Origin: Aliirhizobium wenxiniae
GTDB lineage: Bacteria; Pseudomonadota; Alphaproteobacteria; Rhizobiales; Rhizobiaceae
NCBI RefSeq assembly: GCF_014201355.1
Contig: NZ_JACHEG010000002.1
Location: 1-64,000 of the forward strand
Length of the DNA stretch: 64,000 nucleotides
Reading direction: 5' to 3'
Shown here: in pieces, positions 28,183 to 37,972 of the stretch
Numbering within the stretch: position 1 is the stretch's first letter
How the letters are laid out: each line of letters begins with the position of its first letter
Made by a program: the position numbers and the translations under genes
Notes under the pieces: model-generated
What the model was told of the DNA's origin: nothing
Database searches by the model: none
Seen by the model: only the letters and a program-made list of their open reading frames with translations

Positions 28183-29040
28183 ATGGATTTCAAAATCTCG
28201 AAAGTTCGCCATTCCAAGGAGAAGCTATACGGCAGCGTAATGCTGGTGATCGGCATCCTGATCTGGGCAATCGCTGCAATTGCAATCATAGCCGTCGCGA
28301 TGCTTCAAAGCGTTGCCATCGTTTTTATGGTAGCGGTCTATATCGCGATCTTCTGGTTCATCAGCTTCGTAGGACGCGCACTCGTACGCGCCTACATGAT
28401 CGGCCACTACGTGATGGTCAGCGAACAGCAGTTTCCACATATTCATGCAATGGTCCAGGACGGTGCAAAGGCGCTTGGCCTGAAGGAAGCTCCGCAGGCT
28501 TTCGTCTACAATTCCAGCGGCGTCATGAACGCCATGGCGCTGACACTGGTCGGTCGCAAGCGCTATATCTGGCTGACGTCTCAGCTGATCGATGCCGACA
28601 ATGACGAGCAGGTGAAATTTGTGATCGGCCATGAGCTCGGCCATCACGTCGCCGGTCACCTCGACACCTTGCCGGGCATCCTGCGGCTTCCGGCCTATAT
28701 CGTGCCGTTTCTCGCCCAGGCCTATTCCCGAGGTCGCGAGCTGACCTGCGACCGCGTCGGCCTGATCGTCTGCCGCAACCTGCAGGCTTCTCGCACCGCA
28801 TTGCAAATGCTGGCATGCGGCAGCGCCAAGCTGAATGCGCAGATGAACCCGGCAGCCTTCGAGGCACAGGAGCGCATGGTGCCGTCGATCGCCGGTTTTT
28901 TCCTGCACATCTTCTCGCTCTACCCGCGTCTCACCCGCCGCGTTGAGGCCGTGAGCCAGTTCGCGCAACAGCTGTCTGCCGGGGCCTCGGCTTCCAGGAC
29001 ACGTGAGCCGGGCGTTCGTACCGACGCTCAGCCGGCCTGA
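28183..29040 (+). CDS. M48-family membrane zinc metalloprotease (HtpX-like)
   Basis: Two N-terminal membrane segments (about residues 17-40 and 43-64) are followed by a cytoplasmic-type M48 catalytic domain. The zinc motif is H150-E-L-G-H154, and the third ligand is probably E186 in RELTCDRVG. Segment LRLPAYIVPFLAQAY may be a further membrane helix, as in HtpX. At 285 residues it is close to HtpX size, but it lacks obvious HtpX-specific end motifs. It is likely involved in membrane protein quality control. The ATG follows GGAGAGGGTAATCC. The upstream region (27920-28182) is AT-rich and carries a palindrome at 28111-28125. Confidence 0.85.
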   Translation: MDFKISKVRHSKEKLYGSVMLVIGILIWAIAAIAIIAVAMLQSVAIVFMVAVYIAIFWFISFVGRALVRAYMIGHYVMVSEQQFPHIHAMVQDGAKALGLKEAPQAFVYNSSGVMNAMALTLVGRKRYIWLTSQLIDADNDEQVKFVIGHELGHHVAGHLDTLPGILRLPAYIVPFLAQAYSRGRELTCDRVGLIVCRNLQASRTALQMLACGSAKLNAQMNPAAFEAQERMVPSIAGFFLHIFSLYPRLTRRVEAVSQFAQQLSAGASASRTREPGVRTDAQPA

Positions 29041-29065
29041 ACCAGCGACCTCAAGAGAAATGCAT

Positions 29066-29096
29066 GCCATGCCGGTCCTGCCGGCATGGCTTTTTT
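29066..29096 (+). terminator. Rho-independent terminator of the M48 protease gene
   Basis: The perfect 10-bp stem GCCATGCCGG / CCGGCATGGC with a five-base loop is followed by TTTTTT. It lies between the convergent M48 and UPF0173 genes. Confidence 0.93.
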
Positions 29097-29100
29097 ATAT

Positions 29101-29814
29101 TCAATCGTAGCTCAGCACCGTGCCCGGTGTCGGCGTCTCGACACGGGTGCGGCTGCCTTCCATGCCCTTGACGAATTTTTCCGGAGTCTGGTCGATGATC
29201 GGGAACGTACCGTAATGGCAGGGGATGGCGTGCTTGAAATCGAAGAAGCGCTGGCAGGCGAGAGCCGCCACCGCGCCGCCCATGGTGAAGCGATCACCGA
29301 CCGGCACGATGCCGATATCGGGCTGATGCAACTCGTTGATCAGGCCCATGTCGGTGAAGATGTCGGTATCGCCCATGTGGAGAACCGAAAACTCATCGTC
29401 GAAATGCAGCATCAGGCCGTTGGCCGAACCGAGCGAGTGGGCAACGCCCATTTCATCGACCTGGCCGGAGGAATGCAGCGCCTGGGTGAAGGTAGCGGTA
29501 AAGCCATCGAAACCGACGGTACCACCGGTATTTCCCATCTCAATCTTTTCGACGCCCTTGGTGCCGAGCCATGAGCCGAGATCGGCGTTGGCTAGAACGA
29601 CCGCCCCCTTTTCCTTGGCAATCGCAACCGTGTCGCCGACATGGTCCGCGTGGCCGTGGGTGAGCAGGATATGGGTGACACCTTCGCTGACATCCTTGAT
29701 GTTCAAACCGGCATCAGCAAATGGCTGGTTATAGCTGAGGAAGGGATCGATCAGAATTTTCGCCTTGGCGGTCTCGATACGGAACGCGGCATGGCCGAGC
29801 CAGGTGATCTTCAT
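29101..29814 (-). CDS. UPF0173 metal-dependent hydrolase (metallo-beta-lactamase fold)
   Basis: The 237-residue protein begins [15 protein letters not shown], typical of UPF0173. The metal motif is TH53-G-H55-A-D57-H58, with more ligands in [19 protein letters not shown] and CHYGTFPII. The natural substrate of this family is unknown. GAGGAG lies before the ATG. It is monocistronic, convergent with the M48 gene and divergent from the PhnA-domain gene. Confidence 0.9.
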   Translation of the reverse strand: MKITWLGHAAFRIETAKAKILIDPFLSYNQPFADAGLNIKDVSEGVTHILLTHGHADHVGDTVAIAKEKGAVVLANADLGSWLGTKGVEKIEMGNTGGTVGFDGFTATFTQALHSSGQVDEMGVAHSLGSANGLMLHFDDEFSVLHMGDTDIFTDMGLINELHQPDIGIVPVGDRFTMGGAVAALACQRFFDFKHAIPCHYGTFPIIDQTPEKFVKGMEGSRTRVETPTPGTVLSYD

Positions 29815-30052
29815 GGGGAACTCCTCGAAATACAGGGGAATATGAGGGGCGAATATAAGGTGGTTCGTGCCTGCGGCAACGCTCTTCGACCTCTACTCCA
29901 TTCTGGCGGTCTGGCGACAGACCAGAAGTAGAGAAGCTTTCCGGCAGCGGTTGCAAGCGATGGGAGCGTAAGCTAAGCGACGCCAGGCCGTTGCTACCTT
30001 CTACGAGGAATATCGGCAGCGGAACGATTTTCATAACGTTCAAGGAAAAAAC

Positions 30053-30358
30053 ATGGCCGGTAATGACGACGAATATATCTATGACGAAGCGACAGGCGAA
30101 TGGCTGCCTGCTTCGGAAGCAGCAGCAAAGGCGGCCGCAGCTTCGGCTGTGTATGACAGCGCCGGCAATGTGCTCGCGGATGGCGACGCCGTCACGCTGA
30201 TCAAGGATCTGAAGGTCAAGGGTGCCGGCCAGACATTGAAACAGGGCACGGTCATCCGCTCGATCCGCCTGACGGATAATCCGGAAGAAATCGACTGCCG
30301 TCATGATACGATCAAGGGACTGGTGTTGCGCACCGAGTTCGTGCGCAAGAAGAATTAA
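30053..30358 (+). CDS. PhnA-domain protein (alkylphosphonate utilisation-type, YjdM-like)
   Basis: The 101-residue protein has the PhnA C-terminal domain: VYDSAGNVLADGDAVTLIKDLKVKGAGQTLKQGTVI, then IDCRHDTIKGLVLRTEFVRKKN. The N-terminal zinc ribbon of full-length YjdM is absent and replaced by an acidic Tyr-rich start (DDEYIYDEATGEW). Despite the name, a role in phosphonate use is not proven for this family. It lies 19 bases before ruvX on the same strand. Confidence 0.85.
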   Translation: MAGNDDEYIYDEATGEWLPASEAAAKAAAASAVYDSAGNVLADGDAVTLIKDLKVKGAGQTLKQGTVIRSIRLTDNPEEIDCRHDTIKGLVLRTEFVRKKN

Positions 30359-30377
30359 AGTTTAGGACTGAAAAGAC

Positions 30378-30872
30378 ATGGCAACATTGACGATCGAGGA
30401 ACTCGCCGAGGCACTTCAGCCGAACCAGGCAATTGCCGGGCTCGACCTCGGCACGAAAACGATCGGGCTTGCCATGTCTGATCTCGGCCGTCGTTTTTCT
30501 TCACCACGGCCGGTGATCAAGCGGGTGAAATTCACGCAGGACGCCGAAGTGCTTCTGGCATTTGCGGAAAAGGAAAAGGTCGCGGCCTTCATCATCGGCC
30601 TGCCGATGAACATGGATGGCTCGGCGGGCCCTCGCGTTCAGGCGACCCGCGCCTTCGTGCGTTCCATGTCGGACAAGACCGCCCTACCCTTTGTCTACTG
30701 GGACGAACGGCTCTCGACCGTCGCGGCTGAAAGGGCCTTGCTGGAAATGGACGTTTCTCGCGCCAAGCGGGCCGAACGGATCGATTCGGCTGCGGCAAGC
30801 TTCATTCTTCAGGGGGCGCTGGACAGGCTCTCGTCTCTGCGTACGGCAACGACGTCTTCCTTCGAAGACTGA
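30378..30872 (+). CDS. ruvX: Putative pre-16S rRNA nuclease / Holliday junction resolvase-like YqgF
   Basis: RNase H-fold nuclease that helps mature the 16S rRNA 5' end. The first catalytic Asp lies in [17 protein letters not shown]. The second block is [18 protein letters not shown], and the third is [40 protein letters not shown]. The product is 164 residues. The 3' end overlaps the DUF6105 gene on the other strand by 64 bases, so the last codons are constrained on both strands. Confidence 0.92.
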   Translation: MATLTIEELAEALQPNQAIAGLDLGTKTIGLAMSDLGRRFSSPRPVIKRVKFTQDAEVLLAFAEKEKVAAFIIGLPMNMDGSAGPRVQATRAFVRSMSDKTALPFVYWDERLSTVAAERALLEMDVSRAKRAERIDSAAASFILQGALDRLSSLRTATTSSFED

Positions 30873-31141
30873 CGCTTGCGCCACCAGGCAGCAATCGCCT
30901 TGCGCTTTCTGAAGGCGATGATCGCAAAGACGATCAGGCTATCGAACGCAATCGCCCTTGCAACGAGTGGCGGGATGGTTTCGGGCGGAATGCCGAGGAT
31001 GTTTCCATAGACCTCGAAGACGAGATCGTGGGTGTGCCGCGTCAGCATGAAAAAGCCGAAGCTCATGTCATAATAGGATAAGCCGTACCAGCTCGACAGT
31101 AGAGCGACCGGACCTGCCCAGAGTATCAAGAACCACTTCAT
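30809..31141 (-). CDS. DUF6105 small membrane protein
   Basis: The 110-residue protein has an N-terminal membrane segment ([20 protein letters not shown]), a loop with [19 protein letters not shown], and a second membrane segment ([18 protein letters not shown]). The end is basic to charged. This pattern matches DUF6105, a rhizobial family of unknown role. Its ATG overlaps the stop of the 59-residue gene (ATGA at 31141-31138), so the two are translationally coupled. The 3' end overlaps ruvX. Confidence 0.8.
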   Translation of the reverse strand: MKWFLILWAGPVALLSSWYGLSYYDMSFGFFMLTRHTHDLVFEVYGNILGIPPETIPPLVARAIAFDSLIVFAIIAFRKRKAIAAWWRKRQSSKEDVVAVRRDESLSSAP

Positions 31142-31317
31142 GCGGCCTTACCTTCAAGCTCTGCCAGACCCAAATCCGCCGAGACAACCCATCTCGACAG
31201 CGCCATAACACTCAGCACCAACGCAGGGACCGCGATGTTGAGCGCCAATGCGGCGAAAGCCCCCGTCAGGACGATCAGCAAAAGGCGCTCTCTGAGGAAT
31301 GTTACCACAGCTGGCAT
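31138..31317 (-). CDS. 59-residue membrane protein coupled to the DUF6105 gene
   Basis: A short gene of 59 codons plus stop starts at the ATG at 31317. It begins MPAVVTFLRERLLLIVLTGA, with a long hydrophobic stretch (about residues 12-40), then [18 protein letters not shown]. Its TGA overlaps the ATG of the DUF6105 gene by the sequence ATGA, which supports it as real. I know no function. A TTAA-N7-TTAA box lies 18 bases upstream of the start. Confidence 0.65.
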   Translation of the reverse strand: MPAVVTFLRERLLLIVLTGAFAALALNIAVPALVLSVMALSRWVVSADLGLAELEGKAA

Positions 31318-31335
31318 TTGTCTTACGAAACTCGG

Positions 31336-31350
31336 TTAACAATACATTAA
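31336..31350 (-). promoter_or_regulatory. CtrA-like binding box TTAA-N7-TTAA
   Basis: The sequence TTAA-CAATACA-TTAA is a perfect match to the full CtrA consensus of alphaproteobacteria, framed by GG and CC. It lies 18 bases before the 59-residue gene, in the promoter region of the 59-residue/DUF6105 pair. CtrA binding is inferred from sequence only. Confidence 0.55.
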
Positions 31351-31439
31351 CCAGCCTAAAGACGCAGCAGTTCAGCGCAACGGAAACCCATGGTTATGGT
31401 TAATTTCCGAGGTGTGACTGTGGACAATGAGGGTTTGGA

Positions 31440-32084
31440 TCAGCCGTATATGGCCCGAACGAGGCGGCGCACCGCGGCAGCCACCTTTTCCCAGTCCTTT
31501 TCCGTCTTCAGCGGAACGCCTGCGAACTGGCCGCTTACCGAAGCGGAAATCACCAGATGCTGGATGGACGCAAATAGGAGCGCATTGGTCGTGGCGGTAT
31601 CGACGCCTTTCGGCGGCTTCAGATTGCCCTGCATCCGCTCCAGCCATTTGCCGAGCGCCTTCATGCGCGACTCGGAAAGGCGACGAACCTGCGGCGTGTC
31701 CTGAGAGACTTCCCAGGCAACAATCTTGCAGACCAGTGGATCGTCGCGCAGTGCTTCCATGAAATACATGGAGAGCTTTTCCATCAGGTCGCCATAGGTG
31801 AGGACGAACATGCCGCCGGTATCCTGCGGGATCTTGTCGCTCACCCAGCTGCCGAGCTCTTCGCCGATCGCATCGAGCAAACCATCGAGACCGCCGTAAT
31901 AGCGGTAGATGAGTTGCTTGTCGCAGCCGGCACGACGCGCCACCGCGTTGATCCCGAAACCCTGGAAACCGTGTTCGGACAGGAGGTCACGCGCCGCCAG
32001 AAAAATCGCACGCTCGGTATTGGCGCGATTGCGCGGCCGTAATGGCTGGTTCTGTTGCGCGGTCATCTCGGGGATCTGCAGCAT
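31440..32084 (-). CDS. TetR-family transcriptional regulator
   Basis: The N-terminal TetR helix-turn-helix is clear: NTERAIFLAARDLLSEHGFQGFGINAVARRAGCDKQLIYRYYGGLDGLLDAI. The C-terminal ligand domain (about residues 75-200) is variable and gives no hint of the ligand. The ATG at 32084 (MLQIPEMTAQQ) or the one at 32066 is likely. A longer open frame reaches 32228. It is divergent from the AEC transporter and may regulate it; this is an inference from position. Confidence 0.87.
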   Translation of the reverse strand: MLQIPEMTAQQNQPLRPRNRANTERAIFLAARDLLSEHGFQGFGINAVARRAGCDKQLIYRYYGGLDGLLDAIGEELGSWVSDKIPQDTGGMFVLTYGDLMEKLSMYFMEALRDDPLVCKIVAWEVSQDTPQVRRLSESRMKALGKWLERMQGNLKPPKGVDTATTNALLFASIQHLVISASVSGQFAGVPLKTEKDWEKVAAAVRRLVRAIYG

Positions 32085-32255
32085 CGTCGGCCTATTCTTC
32101 AAGAAACACAGCATAGGCGATAATCCCCCGGCCGGCGAGCAGCAAGCGCGTTGCGACATGATGCACAGAATTGCGGCCATTGCCTTGCCAAGGATTACAT
32201 GCAGAGTATCGCACGGGAGGAATAACATATAAACTGATAAGCGCGCCCCCGGCTC

Positions 32256-33191
32256 ATGCTGACCATATTCGAAAGCATTTTACCTGTCTTCCTGCTCGTC
32301 CTTCTCGGCATCGGCCTCAAGCGGACAACTGTCATCAACGGCAATTTCTGGGAGGGGATGGAGCAGTGCAGCTATTATGTGCTGTTTCCCGCCCTTCTCT
32401 TCCAGACCATGGCAAAGGCCGATTTCTCGGATGCAAGCAGCATCCATGTCAGCCTGATCGCCATCCTTGCCTTCACCACGATGTCCATCGTCGTGCTCGC
32501 CTCATGGCCGGTTCTCAAACGTGGCCGGATGACGCCATCCACCTTCACCTCGCTCTATCAGACGTCGACGCGCTGGAACGGCTTCATGGCGCTCGCAATC
32601 GCGGCCAAGACTTATGACGCACATGGGCTGGTGGTGGTCGGCATGGTCATGGCAGCGGTCATCGTTCCGGTCAATGCCGGAAGCATCGCGGTACTTGCCG
32701 TATTCTCCGGGCAGAAACGCGACTATCGCGCCATCGCGATCAAGATCATCAGCAACCCGATGATCATCGCGACCATTCTCGGCATCGGCATCAACCTGAT
32801 CGGCTTGCCGCTCTATCGGCCGGTGATGGCAACGGTCGAGATGTTGTCGCAGGCTTCCCTCAGCCTCGGCCTGATCACGGTCGGAGCAGGTCTCAAGGTG
32901 GCGGATGCGCTGAAGCCGAGCATCGGCGTGCTGTCGGCCGTAGTCATGAAACTGGTCGTATTTCCGGCTCTCGCCATCGCAGTCGGCCTTGCGGTCGGAC
33001 TTACCGGCACCAATCTGGCGCTGCTCGCCCTCAGCGCCGCAGTCCCTACCGCGATGAATGGCTATGTGCTTGCCAAGCAGATGGGCGGCGACGCAGATTT
33101 TTACGCTGCAGCCGCAACCGTGCAGACGGCGCTCGCCTTCTTCTCCATTCCGGTCGCGATGTTCGTCGCGAACTACGCTGCCGGCGGATAA
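32256..33191 (+). CDS. AEC-family transporter (auxin efflux carrier fold)
   Basis: The 311-residue protein is hydrophobic throughout, with about ten membrane helices arranged as two five-helix halves. It opens MLTIFESILPVFLLVLLGIGLKR and contains the half-repeat signals ISNPMIIATILGIGINLIGLPLY and LALSAAVPTAMNGYVLAKQMGGD. Bacterial AEC proteins move small organic acids or amino acids; the substrate here is unknown. Its last 19 bases overlap the 3' end of the AidB-like gene on the other strand. Confidence 0.88.
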   Translation: MLTIFESILPVFLLVLLGIGLKRTTVINGNFWEGMEQCSYYVLFPALLFQTMAKADFSDASSIHVSLIAILAFTTMSIVVLASWPVLKRGRMTPSTFTSLYQTSTRWNGFMALAIAAKTYDAHGLVVVGMVMAAVIVPVNAGSIAVLAVFSGQKRDYRAIAIKIISNPMIIATILGIGINLIGLPLYRPVMATVEMLSQASLSLGLITVGAGLKVADALKPSIGVLSAVVMKLVVFPALAIAVGLAVGLTGTNLALLALSAAVPTAMNGYVLAKQMGGDADFYAAAATVQTALAFFSIPVAMFVANYAAGG

Positions 33192-34825
33192 AGAAGGTCG
33201 ACGATATAGCTGGCGTCGAAACGGGCATCGAGCATGCCGTAGGTCGAGCGCCAGCCACCAGCCAGACGGGTTTCGAGATAGGCATCGGCAATCTTGCCGG
33301 CGCCCAGGCGCGCCAATTCGGCGGCACCGGCGGCAAGCGCCAGTTGCTCGACAAGCAGGCGCGCCGCGCCCTCATCCCGTTCGCAAAGCGCCATGGCGGC
33401 CCTCAGAACCTCGATTGTCTTGCGGCCGGATGCCCCCAGATCCCGCTCGAAACCGGAGAGCACCAGTTCGAACAGGTCGCGACCGCGTGAGAGGACGCGC
33501 AGGACATCGAGCGCCATGACGTTGCCGGAGCCTTCCCAGATCGCGTTGACCGGTGCTTCCCGGTAGTGACGCGCGATCGGGCGTTCCTCGACGTAACCGT
33601 TGCCACCGAGGCATTCCATTGCCTCGTAGATCAGCGACGGGGCGATCTTGCAGTTGAAATATTTGACGACCGGGGTCATGACGCGGGCAAAGGCCGCGTC
33701 CGCCGGATTGCCGGCGGCGCGATCGAAGGCTTCGGCAAGACGGAAACCGAGCGCCGTCGCTGCAGCAACGTCCAATGCCATATCGGCAAGCACGCGCGTC
33801 ATCAAAGGCTGATCGACGAGCTTGCGGCCGAACACATTGCGGCCGCGGGTGAAATGAACGGCCTCGGCGAGCGATGCGCGCATGATACCAGCAGAAGCGA
33901 CTGCGCAATCAAGCCGCGTGAGCGTGACCATATCGAGGATGGTGCGAATACCCGCACCCGGTTCACCGAGCAGATAACCGAATGCATCGGAGAACTCGAC
34001 TTCGGCCGACGCGTTGGAGCGATTACCAATTTTGTCCTTCAGTCGCTGGAACTGCAGACCGTTGGCCGAACCGTCTTCCAGAAGACGGGGAACGAGGAAG
34101 CAGCTGATATCATCCTTGGTCTTTGCCAGCATGACGAAACCGTCACTCATCGGTGCTGACATGAACCATTTATGGCCATTCAGGCGATAGATGCCCTCAC
34201 CTACCCGCTCGGCAGAGGAGCGGTTGGCGCGCACATCGGTGCCGCCCTGCTTTTCCGTCATGCCCATGCCGAGCGTGATCGCGCTTTTCTGCATGGCCGG
34301 ACGATTTGTTGAATCATACTTGCGCGACAGGATTTTCGGAGCCCATTCCTTTTGCACCCGTGGCGACGCCATCAGGGCTGCAACGGAAGCGCTGGTCATG
34401 GTCAACGGGCAAAGGTGGCCGCTTTCAAGCTGCGCTGTCAGATAGAATCGGGTCGCACGCGCCTTGTGTTCGCTGCCCTTCGCTTCCGGGATGTTTTCCC
34501 ATATGGAGGAATGAAGGCCCGTCTGCATCGAACGGCGCATCAGCGCATGCCATGCAGGATGGAATTCGGTTACATCGAGACGCTCGCCGCGCGGACCGTG
34601 GGTCTTCAGCTTCGGCGGGTTTTCGTTCGCCATACGCGCCAGCTCCTGCGCTTCTGGCGACGTCACGTAACGTCCGAGCTGGTCGTATTCCTCGCGAATG
34701 ACGCGATTGAGCCCACCCGTCAAATCGACCAGAAGCGGATCGGAGCGATAGGCATTGATGCCGGACCAGGGCGCAGGCTGGTTCAATTCGGCGAATTTTT
34801 CTTCGGCGCGGCTTAACTCGTTCAT
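33173..34825 (-). CDS. AidB-like acyl-CoA dehydrogenase
   Basis: The 550-residue protein has the AidB layout: an N-terminal domain ([22 protein letters not shown]), the FAD-binding acyl-CoA dehydrogenase core and a helical C-terminal domain. The core shows [19 protein letters not shown] and the shielding loop [17 protein letters not shown]. It also shows [21 protein letters not shown] and [37 protein letters not shown]. coli AidB belongs to the response to alkylating damage, but the reaction in rhizobia is not established. It stands alone, divergent from pyrB. Confidence 0.9.
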   Translation of the reverse strand: MNELSRAEEKFAELNQPAPWSGINAYRSDPLLVDLTGGLNRVIREEYDQLGRYVTSPEAQELARMANENPPKLKTHGPRGERLDVTEFHPAWHALMRRSMQTGLHSSIWENIPEAKGSEHKARATRFYLTAQLESGHLCPLTMTSASVAALMASPRVQKEWAPKILSRKYDSTNRPAMQKSAITLGMGMTEKQGGTDVRANRSSAERVGEGIYRLNGHKWFMSAPMSDGFVMLAKTKDDISCFLVPRLLEDGSANGLQFQRLKDKIGNRSNASAEVEFSDAFGYLLGEPGAGIRTILDMVTLTRLDCAVASAGIMRASLAEAVHFTRGRNVFGRKLVDQPLMTRVLADMALDVAAATALGFRLAEAFDRAAGNPADAAFARVMTPVVKYFNCKIAPSLIYEAMECLGGNGYVEERPIARHYREAPVNAIWEGSGNVMALDVLRVLSRGRDLFELVLSGFERDLGASGRKTIEVLRAAMALCERDEGAARLLVEQLALAAGAAELARLGAGKIADAYLETRLAGGWRSTYGMLDARFDASYIVDLLYPPAA

Positions 34826-35020
34826 GCTCCGCTTCTAGCGGAAGTTAACGGGAGTGGGAACGGGCGCACGACCCTAAATTGGGCTTCTCAACAAATGGCC
34901 GTTTCCGCCTGCCAAAACACAGGCAGAATGAAGAAAGTGGGATGGTATAATGCACCATGCCGCTTGCAGCTTGCCCCCCCAAACCTTATAGACCGCCGAA
35001 CGCAAGCGGAGACACGCCCA

Positions 35021-35959
35021 ATGGTCTTCTTCCCTCATCGCCACCTCCTCGGCATCAAGGGTCTCAAAGAACAGGACATCACCTATCTTCTCGACAAGGC
35101 CGACGAGGCCGTGAAGATTTCCCGGCAGCGGGAGAAAAAGACGTCCACCCTACGCGGCCTTACCCAGATCAACCTTTTCTTCGAGGCGTCGACGCGCACG
35201 CAATCGTCCTTCGAACTTGCCGGAAAGCGGCTTGGCGCGGACGTGATGAACATGTCGGTCGGCAATTCATCGGTAAAAAAAGGCGAAACGCTGATCGATA
35301 CGGCGATGACGCTGAACGCCATGCGCCCCGACGTGCTGGTGCTTCGCCATTCTTCCGCCGGTGCGGCAGCGCTTCTTGCCCAGAAGGTCGCCTGCTCGGT
35401 GGTCAATGCCGGCGACGGCCAGCATGAACATCCGACCCAGGCGCTGCTCGACGCACTGACGATCCGCCGCGCCAAGGGTACGCTGACCGGTATCACGGTG
35501 GCGATCTGCGGCGATGTCTTGCACTCGCGCGTCGCCCGCTCGAACATCATCCTTCTCAACGCCATGGGTGCCCGCGTCCGTGTCGTTGCTCCTTCCACCC
35601 TTCTCCCATCGGGCATCCGTGACATGAGCGTGGAAGTCTTCCACTCTATGGAAGACGGCCTGAAGAATGCCGATGTCGTGATGATGTTGCGCCTGCAGCG
35701 CGAACGCATGGCCGGCTCGTTCGTGCCGTCGGTTCGCGAATACTTCCACTTCTACGGGCTTGATGCGGAAAAACTGAAGGCGGCCAAGGAAGATGCGCTC
35801 GTCATGCATCCAGGTCCGATGAACCGCGGCGTCGAGATCGCCTCCGAGGTCGCAGACGGCCCGCAGAGCGTCATCGAACAGCAGGTTGAAATGGGGGTCG
35901 CCGTGCGTATGGCCGTGATGGAGACGCTTCTCACATCCAACCAGGGAGAACGCGCATGA
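35021..35959 (+). CDS. pyrB: Aspartate carbamoyltransferase catalytic subunit
   Basis: Condenses carbamoyl phosphate with aspartate in pyrimidine synthesis. The carbamoyl-phosphate site [26 protein letters not shown] is intact, with [12 protein letters not shown] and the aspartate loop. The end block is [17 protein letters not shown]. The product is 312 residues from the ATG at 35021, which has GGAG ten bases before it. An upstream open stretch to 34895 is not conserved in character. Its stop overlaps the start of the pyrC-like gene (ATGA), as in other PyrB-PyrC pairs. No pyrI is present. Confidence 0.96.
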   Translation: MVFFPHRHLLGIKGLKEQDITYLLDKADEAVKISRQREKKTSTLRGLTQINLFFEASTRTQSSFELAGKRLGADVMNMSVGNSSVKKGETLIDTAMTLNAMRPDVLVLRHSSAGAAALLAQKVACSVVNAGDGQHEHPTQALLDALTIRRAKGTLTGITVAICGDVLHSRVARSNIILLNAMGARVRVVAPSTLLPSGIRDMSVEVFHSMEDGLKNADVVMMLRLQRERMAGSFVPSVREYFHFYGLDAEKLKAAKEDALVMHPGPMNRGVEIASEVADGPQSVIEQQVEMGVAVRMAVMETLLTSNQGERA

Positions 35960-37257
35960 AATCAACCGTTCTCAAAAATGTCCGCATCCTTGATCCGTCG
36001 CGCAATCTTGACGAGACAGGCACGATCATCATCGGCGAAGACGGACATATCCTTGCTTGCGGCAAAGACGCCCTGAACCAGGGCGTACCGCACGGCGCGA
36101 GCGTCCGCGACTGCCAGGGTCTGGTTGCCACACCCGGGTTGGTCGATGCCCGCGTTTATGTCGGCGAACCGGGTGCCGAGCATACAGAAACGATCGAATC
36201 GGCCAGCCGTGCGGCGGCTGCCGGCGGCGTCACCTCCTTCATCATGATGCCGGAGACCGATCCGGTGATCGACGATATCGCGCTCGTCGAATTCGTTCAC
36301 AAGACCGCTCGCGACAAGGCACTCGTCAACGTTCATGCCGCTGCCGCCCTGACCAGAGGGCTCGAAGGCAAGGAGATGACCGAATTCGGCCTGCTGCAGG
36401 AAGCCGGCGCCGTCGCCTTCACCAATGGCCGACATGCGCTTTCCGACTCGCTGCTGCTTCGCCGCGCAATGACCTACGCACGGGAGTTCGATGCGGTGAT
36501 TTCGCTCGAGCTCAGAGAAAAATATCTCGGCAACGGGGTGATGAACGAAGGGCTGTTTGCCAGCTGGCTCGGCCTGTCCGGCGTGCCGAAGGAAGCAGAA
36601 ATCATTCCGTTGGAACGTGATCTGAGGATCGCGGCTCTCACCAAAGCCAAATACCACGCAGCCAAGATCTCGGTGCCGGAATCGGTCGAGGCGATGAAGG
36701 TTGCCCGGTCGCGCGGCGCCAATGTCACCTGCGGCATTTCGATCAATCATCTTTCGCTCAATGAAAACGACATCGGCGAATACCGCACCTTCTTCAAGCT
36801 GTCGCCGCCTCTTAGAACCGAGGACGACCGGATCTCGATGGCGGATGCGCTGGCCGCGGGCGATATCGACATCATCGTGTCGTCGCATGATCCGCAGGAC
36901 GTCGACACCAAGCGCTTGCCGTTTGCCGACGCCGCCGATGGCGCGATCGGGCTGGAGACGATGCTGTCGGCAGCACTTCGCCTGCATCATGACGGACGCG
37001 TGCCACTGATGCGGCTGATCGACGCCATGTCGACACGCCCCGCACGGATATTCGGCCTCAACGCCGGCACGCTGAAAGTGGGAGCGAAGGCCGACATCAC
37101 ACTGATCGATCTCGATGATCCCTGGATCGTTTCCAAGGATGCGATCATCTCGCGGTCGAAGAACACACCGTTCGACGAAGCGCGCTTCTCCGGCCGTGCG
37201 GTCGCCACCTATGTGGCCGGCAAATGCGTGCATGCAATCGATGGGGGCCGAGCGTGA
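35956..37257 (+). CDS. Dihydroorotase-like protein lacking the HxH metal motif (PyrX type)
   Basis: The 433-residue protein has the amidohydrolase/dihydroorotase fold, with [24 protein letters not shown], the [16 protein letters not shown] and [24 protein letters not shown] blocks, and [14 protein letters not shown]. The metal-binding D-x-H-x-H of active enzymes is D64-A-R66-V-Y68 here, so both metal histidines are lost. The histidines expected in H.ED and H.HVST are also absent (LELREKY, YHAAKIS), and DHAPH is SHDPQ. Such proteins partner PyrB structurally in Pseudomonas (PyrC'). The real dihydroorotase is then expected elsewhere. Overlaps pyrB and plsY by four bases each. Confidence 0.88.
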   Translation: MKSTVLKNVRILDPSRNLDETGTIIIGEDGHILACGKDALNQGVPHGASVRDCQGLVATPGLVDARVYVGEPGAEHTETIESASRAAAAGGVTSFIMMPETDPVIDDIALVEFVHKTARDKALVNVHAAAALTRGLEGKEMTEFGLLQEAGAVAFTNGRHALSDSLLLRRAMTYAREFDAVISLELREKYLGNGVMNEGLFASWLGLSGVPKEAEIIPLERDLRIAALTKAKYHAAKISVPESVEAMKVARSRGANVTCGISINHLSLNENDIGEYRTFFKLSPPLRTEDDRISMADALAAGDIDIIVSSHDPQDVDTKRLPFADAADGAIGLETMLSAALRLHHDGRVPLMRLIDAMSTRPARIFGLNAGTLKVGAKADITLIDLDDPWIVSKDAIISRSKNTPFDEARFSGRAVATYVAGKCVHAIDGGRA

Positions 37258-37871
37258 GCGAACTCTTCAACTGGCAGATCACCCTGCCGATCGCAGCCGG
37301 TGCGCTGATCCTGGGCTATCTGCTCGGCTCGATCCCTTTCGGCCTTCTCCTCACGCGTGCGGCAGGCCTTGGCGATATCCGCTCGATTGGGTCGGGGAAC
37401 ATCGGCGCAACCAATGTATTGCGCACCGGCAACAAGAAACTCGCCGCAGCGACGCTTCTGCTCGATGCGCTGAAGGCGACGGTCGCGGCACTCATCGGCT
37501 GGCATTTCTTTGGTTTCGAAGCCGGGTTGTTGGCAGGCTTTGCAGCCTTCATCGGCCATCTCTATCCAGTCTGGCTCGGCTTCAAGGGCGGCAAGGGCGT
37601 TGCCACCTATATCGGCACCCTGCTTGGCGTTGCGCCATGGATGGTATTGGTCTTTGCCGTAGTGTGGCTGACGATCGCCAAGCTCAGCAAATATTCGTCG
37701 CTTTCCGCTCTGGTGGCGACGCTTATTGTCCCCGTTGTGCTGTGGTTCATACAAGAGCCCAAGATTGCGGCCGTGATGGCCGTCATGACCGTGATTTCCT
37801 GGGTAAAACACAAGACCAATATCGAGCGGCTGATCGCCGGCACCGAAAGCAGGATCGGCTCTAAGGGATAA
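37254..37871 (+). CDS. plsY: Glycerol-3-phosphate acyltransferase PlsY
   Basis: Membrane enzyme that uses acyl-phosphate to make lysophosphatidic acid. It is 205 residues with about five membrane helices and the three PlsY loops: [53 protein letters not shown], and the C-terminal [17 protein letters not shown]. The start is GTG at 37254, overlapping the preceding stop (GTGA). A degraded second copy of its 3' end lies 3.7 kb downstream, just before dprA, on the far side of the pectin genes. Confidence 0.95.
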   Translation: MSELFNWQITLPIAAGALILGYLLGSIPFGLLLTRAAGLGDIRSIGSGNIGATNVLRTGNKKLAAATLLLDALKATVAALIGWHFFGFEAGLLAGFAAFIGHLYPVWLGFKGGKGVATYIGTLLGVAPWMVLVFAVVWLTIAKLSKYSSLSALVATLIVPVVLWFIQEPKIAAVMAVMTVISWVKHKTNIERLIAGTESRIGSKG

Positions 37872-37925
37872 CCCCTTTCAACCAGACCTCCGGTCATTCA
37901 ACGAACAATAAAGATTACGACAAGC

Positions 37926-37960
37926 GGGGCTGAGCAAAATCGTTCAGCCCCATTTTTTTT
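37926..37960 (+). terminator. Rho-independent terminator after plsY
   Basis: The 8-bp stem GGGGCTGA / TCAGCCCC with a 10-base loop ends in ATTTTTTTT, 54 bases after the plsY stop and just past the convergent ogl stop side. Confidence 0.9.
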
Positions 37961-37972
37961 CAGGTCGATGCG

